Positions 50,830 through 56,881 of a stretch of 56,881 nt of DNA are shown here, one piece after another. The notes beneath the pieces were generated by a model that saw only the letters and a program-made list of their open reading frames with translations, did no database searches and was not told the DNA's origin. Position numbers and translations under genes: made by a program. The DNA is from Saccoglossus kowalevskii (Eukaryota > Hemichordata > Enteropneusta > Harrimaniidae): positions 638,633 to 695,513 of the forward strand of contig NW_003122411.1 in assembly GCF_000003605.2 (NCBI RefSeq). The letters run 5' to 3'. Position 1 is the first letter of the stretch; each line of letters begins with the position of its first letter.

Positions 50830-52730
50830 CTGTCATTTAAGAAGACAAAAAAAAGAAAAGAAAAAAACTTACAATGGAAGTAGTGCTAAGGTTAGAGTTC
50901 ACATCGAAGGGCTGTTACACCCAGTGTCAACACCATTATACTCTGTCATAAAAAAAAAAAGTGAATTGGTTGTCAGGGCCATTGTTATGCCAAAGTGGTG
51001 TCAGAGTGCTTCAAGTACCAACGTCATTACGTGCCTAGAGCGACAAGTATCAATAAATAAAATTAACTACAGTATTGTCATTAAATAGAAAGTCAAATAA
51101 CACATTAATACGTTAGCCCTGCAGTAATTGTGAGCATAACTGTAACTTTTTTTTTTTTTATGAATGAAAGATAAAATTTGAGGGAGATTAGTTTTAAAAC
51201 ACTTAATGGGGAGGAGTTTCGGATTAATTCTGTGTACACCATGATTAGTGGCTTGATTGATACCGACAACACATTTTCCGTTGAGAATTGTTGGGAAATT
51301 GGAGCAACGAGTTGAAAAGACGTGCAATAATTGGCAAAATTAACTATGATTGAAAACTTCTCTGAGTTTCTTCAGACTTGGATGTCTATTAACACCCACA
51401 ATGGACTGAGTCGCAGAGATTTCTCATGGGTTTAAAACAGTTGACAGGACACAAGCAATGGTTATGGCTAAAGTTCACGTGTTTGCTGCAGGCAGGACTA
51501 CAACACATCACTGGATTTAAATGCTATAAAAGGACACTAAGTTCTTAAGCAAAGAATTTTATTCTAAAACAAATTAGGGTTGGGACGGCGAGTGAAGCTC
51601 GCTCAACTGTGACTATTTCTGTGGGTAGTTCATTTTGTTAGAAGCACGGTAACAACAAACACGCCATAATTTACACAACGTACTACACATCTCTGCTGCA
51701 AAGGTACTGGTACATGTAACAGCAGAGTCGTGTTTTATTTCCATTCATCCACCGGGGCTTGCGAGGCCGTCAAGATGGAATTTCACAACATCTGTGAATT
51801 TACCTTTACACAACGGAAAGGGAGTGCACGATAGAGAAGGTGGTATTTTGTAATGAATGGCTAGTCGGTGTTATATCGGTCTTACGTTACACGACTTTTC
51901 TGGTACACATAAATATTATTTTTTTTTTCAAAGCAAGGTTTGTAAGAATCAGGAGTTAAACCTGAATGAATTTACAATGTTTTTGTTGGACATACATCGT
52001 CAGGCGGCTTTTCATGAGATGCAGGATTATCGGATCTGTTATTACAAGCTGCTTATTCATATCTCCTGCGTAAAAATACACTTAGAGCATAGCTTGGGGG
52101 TAGATGGGACGGGAAAATCATACAATACAAGCCGACAATCCGTACGACAAGCTGACGTAAGACAACAGCATTAGTGACTGCACTGATGAATACAGATGCA
52201 ATTAGCCGGCCATACTCTCGGATGATGTTACCTTTATCTCGTACACACTTAATACAAGCGTGAAACTTGATACATCACATGCAACAGTAACGTGGGCCAG
52301 GCCCCTCGCCCAGAAATTAGACAACGTATGTTAAAACGTGTACAGTCACACATAATTAAACTCGTTCGGATCACACAACAATTTGTTAATCATCGGGAAT
52401 TGTCACCTGAAAAGTGGACTATGTTTAAGTAGTCAATTAATTAACTAATTGATATGCAATTGAAAATTCAACAAGGTCTGCATTACTTTGAAGCACGGTC
52501 TCAAGATGGGCTATAATTGTTTAATTAATAATCAAATGAGCTAATTATTATGCAAGGATATGCAACCAAACATGATTTTTTTTTTATTGCTACTGTAGTT
52601 TCTGTCAAATAACGCCTTTAGTGTAAACGCATGAGTGAATGATATTTAACTATCCTGCAAATTACCTCACAACATAGATTGACTGCCGGCATGAATTACG
52701 CTATTCTTTTTGACAAAAAGATTGTTTACA

Positions 52731-52933
52731 TCACACAATGTACAACAGTTCATCATGTCCAAACAGGTGGTAGGGCAGCCAAGCAATTTAAGAGCATAAA
52801 AACAGAGAATCGTGATCACCAACAACCAGTATCACACAATGTACAACAGTTCATCATGTCGCAAACAGGTGGTAGGGCAGCCAAACAATTTAAGAGCATA
52901 AAAACAGAGAATCGTGATCACCAACAACCAGTA
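52731..52933. repeat. 101/102-bp tandem duplication
   Basis: Two near-identical copies (52731-52831 and 52832-52933), beginning TCACACAATG and ending CAACAACCAGTA. They differ by one inserted base and a few substitutions, so the event is recent. An open frame of 93 codons runs across both copies but only because the unit lacks stops. It is not a gene. Confidence 0.93.
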
Positions 52934-54194
52934 TCTTTGTGCTATTCTAGTGTTCTATGAAAAAAACTCTTCAAGCAAAACACAAAAACTGTAATCTATA
53001 GCATTTTTTTTTTTTACACTGGTTCACAAAGAAAAGAATAAACAAAAAAGTGTTGTGTATCAACCACAAATAGGTAATCATGTTTGTTTTTTTTCAGCAA
53101 GTTTTTTTTTTTTTTGTATGAAAGCAAGTTTCTGGTTGTAGTAGTGCTGGTATATCTGGCAAGGGACATCAAATATTGGTCATGATTAATACTTATCAGC
53201 ATGAAGGATAATTAACATAAAAGTCAAGAATAATTTGCAAATGAATGTTACACATCATTAGCATATCAATAAACTCCATGGTTGGAAGAATCTATCCAAG
53301 TTCTTATAAAAGTTTATAAATTTATTTATGTTTATAAACAAAATTCTGTAGATCTGAAAAAGTTAAGCAAATTTACTGGATGTCACTTACGCCATAGAAA
53401 TAAAGTTTTAGTTCCACACTCACGCCTAATAAACAATACTGTTGGAAGACAGGTGTACCAATATATAGGGATGTAAGATGTAATTCATCTGACAATGAAG
53501 ACAGTTTGCATTATAAAATGCATGCATGATGAACTGACTGCGAGTCCTTGTGATAGAAACCAATGAATCAATTCAATTTGAGAGAAAAAAAATTAGATGA
53601 GCATTTAAAAAAACATTAGATGAGCCGTCAACTCAAAAAATATACCAATCCCAAATTGAGTCGAACGTTGGCAATGATTTAGAAGAAGAGGGTTGGCAAC
53701 TTTCATAACCATGTACAGTGATAATATGTGATGTAGATTTCACGAAATGCAAACTCTTGCAATTTGCCAATATTCTAAAGCAATTCCATTCCATGTGCGT
53801 CAATCGGATACAGTTCTCACCAATTGTCTCACCAAACGAATATTACATGCTTTGCAATTAATTGGGGACACTATCAATAATGATCTTGCGACTTTGTGAA
53901 TCATATTGCTATTTGGGTGATTTTATTTTTAATTCGCTTGTGATCATTATACCTTATTAAACCCTTGCATACCCTCACATATTATAAATCCGTGACATTA
54001 GTATATATTATAAGTCAGAACAGTAACATGAAAAGTTAAATATATCCCATATGACGCTATATATATTAGAAATATTTAAAATTAATTAAAAATTAAAATT
54101 AACCTATAGCATTTTTCTGAAACAACATCAAATTTTCGTTTAAATAAGTTGAATCGTATCTTGCTCAAGAGCTTAGGATACCTTCAACATGATA

Positions 54195-54898
54195 GTTGCG
54201 TTCACGTACAGCTCCTTAGCACGGGCTAAGAGGTCAAATTCCTTAGCCCGTGCTAAGCAAACGTGCGTGAACGCTTAGCACGGGCTAAGGAATGCTAAGT
54301 ACGGGTCTGATCCGAATTTAAGACGCAGTCTAGACCCTTAGCACAAGCTAACGAAGTGTGCGCGAACGCTTAGCCCTGGGCTAAGTGCCCTCTGCAGCGA
54401 CCTTTGGGTGTGAACATTATGCATGTGATCAAATATATCCAACTTTCTCATTCCCAAAATGGCAACCGAGCTCAGTTTACATGCTTCCACACTGATCAGG
54501 TCGCTGTAGTAGAGCGTACAGCAGCTCCAATCGTAGACAAAATAAATTTGGTTCGCTGTCTACGACATGCATTAATAAAACTCTGTATTCTGTTACCCCG
54601 TTGTATACTGTTTCTGTGCATCCAAATAAGTTGGGTCCGTCTTCTCTCGCATTCCTGTGCACGTCCCTTCAAAATTAGAATATAGAAAATAGAAATAGAA
54701 CCTCGCGCGTGTCATCCATTTTTTGTTCGTAAATAGCGGCTTGCCAAAGGTCACCAACTGATGGTGCCGCTTAGCCCGTACTGACGACTGGCCCTCCCTG
54801 TGCGTGGACGCAATTGGATCTAGCCGAAATGCAAATATGCTAGATAAGCCTAAATCAGCTTAAATCTTAGCCCGTACTTCGTGTAACGTGAACACAAC
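54195..54898. mobile_element. foldback / MITE-like non-autonomous DNA transposon
   Basis: A 704-bp segment whose ends are inverted copies over about 35 bp: GTTGCGTTCACGT...GGGCTAAG on the left, and the complement of GTTGTGTTCACGT...GGGCTAAG on the right. A TA dinucleotide flanks each side (54193-54194 and 54899-54900), compatible with a TA target duplication. Inside the left part the palindromic 16-mer CTTAGCACGGGCTAAG recurs at 54215 and 54274, with its exact complement at 54242. Diverged copies occur at 54337 and 54369. No transposase was recognised. The element is CpG-rich inside a CpG-poor intron, which suggests recent insertion. The superfamily is unresolved; Tc1/mariner-like by TA only. 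Confidence 0.75.
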
Positions 54899-56158
54899 TA
54901 ATAATTCAGTATGCAAATGAGAGCATTAAGTCTAAAATAAACATTGAAGCCAATAACAATCCCCATCCAGTTTTTTAATGACTGTCATTATTAGTGCCAA
55001 ATAAGTATTAACACACTATTTTTTTTTTTTTATTTATTAATGCATAAGTTGCATGGAAATGATGATCAGCCAATTTGTATCAGATTCAGAAACAGATGCA
55101 TGTTTAAATGATACTACATGGTGTATTTGTAAAATTTGATCAGTCCAGCTCAGCTATATTAGCAATATAGCTCTAAAGTTAGCAATCATTGAAAACAAAA
55201 TGGCCATCAGTCAGCCATTTTGAAACAAATCAGGGAAAAAATTATAAGCATCAAGGACCCTTTATCTTTAATGGACATACAAGTTTGAATGAAATATGTC
55301 CATATATGACCGAGATCAAATTCCGTCAATGGCAAGAATGCTTGATTTTGATAAATTCTTAGCAGTAAAAGAGTATCAGAAGAGGCAAAATTAGAGAATT
55401 GGGCATGAAAAAAAGTTTAGATCTTTCAAGATTGAAGAGATATTACAATACAAAATATTTAACTGATGTTGTTCATAAAGAGAAAACAATTACAAAAGGT
55501 TTCATACTGATATCATGACTGAGAGATGGAAAATACTGGTACCAGCAAGAAAAAATTCAATACAAGATCAATTGATGTGCTACAATGAGCTACCCGGGTG
55601 AAGTTCGAATGAAAAGCTGCATCAAAGTTCATCCATCCCCTCAAGCTATTTTGGCAAAAATATAAATTTGTTGTTACCTGTGAAAATTGTTTTTCCAACA
55701 ATCTGGAATTAATTCTATTTTTTTTAAGAGTGCAGAACTGAATGATGCTTTCTATGTTCTACTTCAATCAGCATGTTTTTGAGAGAAGTGTGTAAAACGA
55801 TGCACTCGTTTAGATTGACAAATTCGTCTCTAGTTTTGGAAATTCACAGAAATGTAAAAATAGGTTAAGTACAATAAATAATGATAAATTCTGGTTGAAG
55901 GGGACAAGAGGTGAAAACAAATTAAATACTGTGACACAGAAGACAAAAAAGTACCCGGCAGAGAAAAACTAATTAATTACCACACTACCAGCACAAAACA
56001 GTCTCAACAATGAAGTAGCCATGGATACCATACTCTAACAATCAAAATAACAAAATAAATAGAACATCTGTGAATTCTTTTTTCAAGGTCAATCACAGGT
56101 CGAATCACAAAAAAAAGAAAGAAAAAAGTGTGTGCTTTATTATTAAAATTCAACTCAC

Positions 56159-56389
56159 TTTTCAGTTTTTCCCGCAGCTTCTTTCTGAGACTGGAGGGAC
56201 TGTTGATACTGTGTCATTAATGCATTTCTTTCAGCCAGGGCCTGCTGGAGATGCGCAGCCAGATCGTTTTGGTCCTTCTGTGATTTCACTAAAAACTCGT
56301 CTCTGACTTTGATCTCATCTTCAAAACTTCCTAATGTGTTGTTGAACTGATCTCGTAGACTCTGCTCCTGGGACAACGACTTGTGAAGA
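56159..56389 (-). CDS. mipol1: MIPOL1 penultimate coding exon (231 nt)
   Basis: Encodes 76 full codons of coiled coil, starting LHKSLSQEQSLRDQFNNTL and containing LAAHLQQALAERNAL before the end AGKTE. Vertebrate MIPOL1 has, at the corresponding place, LHKSLSQE, DQFN-TL and ATQLQQALTER, so identity is clear. The acceptor is ACAG (AG at 56391-56390) after a T-rich tract, entering in phase 2 with T completing a Ser codon. The donor is GAAAA|GTGAGT. MIPOL1 is a largely helical cytoplasmic/nuclear protein of poorly defined molecular role, known from a human mirror-image polydactyly breakpoint. There is no frameshift or stop. The gene runs off the right edge of the window. Confidence 0.95.
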
Positions 56390-56875
56390 CTGTAGAAGAA
56401 AAGTTTTAAAAAAAATATTATTTTATTGCATTCAAAAACGACATTATGACCCCCTCCCCCCTCCTGTCAACTAATTTTATTTACATTAATCAAATTAATT
56501 AAACCACTGTTGTAAGTTTCAGTTGATTGGAAATAGATTTATGCTATCAATGAATGATTTTATATAATTTCTAGAGGTAAACAAACAAACAAGCAGCCTC
56601 TCGGCTGAGATAGCTCCGCTGTTAGCAATGCACATTTCAGTTAAAGAACAGAAGATATCATTAGAAAATGAACAATATGCATAGTATCAATGCAATGGGA
56701 CTTGCTGTTTTCAACAAGAATTCAAAAATATCATTTTTCACCATAAATGATTGTGGTTTTTAACAAGAAGAAAATATCACTTTTTACCAGAAATGACAAA
56801 AATATTCACCAAAATTAGAGAATTAAAGATATCATTACAAAATGAATAAATCTGAGAGAGGTCCACATGTAGTAC

Positions 56876-56881
56876 CTATAT
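56876..56881 (-). CDS. mipol1: MIPOL1 upstream exon, last 6 nt (truncated by window edge)
   Basis: The window's last bases read ATATAG|GTACTA on the minus strand. Joined to the next exon they give Tyr-Ser-LHKS, matching the YS-LHKS junction of vertebrate MIPOL1 in both residues and phase. The intervening intron would be 486 bp (56390-56875). The donor is only moderate and six bases are little evidence, so this rests on the phase and residue match. Confidence 0.6.
   Translation of the reverse strand: M

Larger units (their letters stand above)
50830..56158 (-). other. MIPOL1 penultimate intron (about 5.3 kb)
   Basis: Bounded by donor GTGAGT (GT at 56158-56157) and acceptor AG (50831-50830) with a strong pyrimidine tract. 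AT-rich and CpG-poor. Holds the 101-bp tandem duplication and the CpG-rich foldback element listed separately. No other exon was recognised. In vertebrates MIPOL1 introns contain FOXA1 control elements, so regulatory sequence may also be present here. Confidence 0.85.

Noticed and set aside
54404-54685. Open frames on both strands inside the foldback element, considered as transposase remnant
   Set aside because: No DDE-type spacing or zinc-finger motif recognised, and lengths are at chance level.

Overview
This is metazoan nuclear DNA. It has split genes with GT/AG introns, long non-coding intervals, microsatellites and a minisatellite, and no prokaryotic-style gene packing. Two genes are identified securely. 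One is an uninterrupted FoxA (HNF3-family) forkhead gene at 11267-12481 (+). The other is the 3' end of MIPOL1 (mirror-image polydactyly 1, a coiled-coil protein) on the minus strand, with coding exons at 50763-50829, 56159-56389 and probably 56876-56881. FoxA and MIPOL1 face each other tail to tail, the arrangement of FOXA1 and MIPOL1 in human. Both belong to the deuterostome 'pharyngeal' cluster (nkx2.1, nkx2.2, msxlx, pax1/9, slc25A21, mipol1, foxA). I therefore infer an invertebrate deuterostome, probably an ambulacrarian (hemichordate or echinoderm), with amphioxus not excluded. Species cannot be fixed from the window.

Layout. 1-11 kb: FoxA upstream DNA with an LTR-retrotransposon remnant (2579-2824, tRNA-Leu primer-binding site), an odd triple-arm hairpin (3950-4014), a small CArG/E-box cluster (about 9.2 kb) and a duplicated GC-box element just upstream of FoxA. 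11.3-12.5 kb: FoxA. 12.5-46.9 kb: a gene-poor, CpG-rich interval with simple repeats, possible cis-regulatory stretches, a 50-base assembly gap (45658-45707) and two speculative plus-strand promoter/first-exon arrangements (38.9-40.4 kb and 46.65-46.79 kb). 46.9-48.2 kb: a 33-bp minisatellite with a 561-bp (17-unit) block duplication. 48.2-56.9 kb: AT-rich, CpG-poor DNA holding the MIPOL1 3' end. Its intron carries a CpG-rich foldback/MITE-like insertion (54195-54898) and a 101-bp tandem duplication. A speculative 48-codon exon lies 28 nt beyond the MIPOL1 stop.

How it fits together. FoxA encodes a pioneer-type transcription factor of endoderm and pharynx. The roughly 38 kb between it and MIPOL1, plus MIPOL1 introns, is where FoxA control elements would be expected, which may explain why the pair stays linked. 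The CpG-rich to CpG-poor change near the minisatellite probably marks where the methylated MIPOL1 transcription unit begins. Most open frames elsewhere are at chance length and are not annotated.
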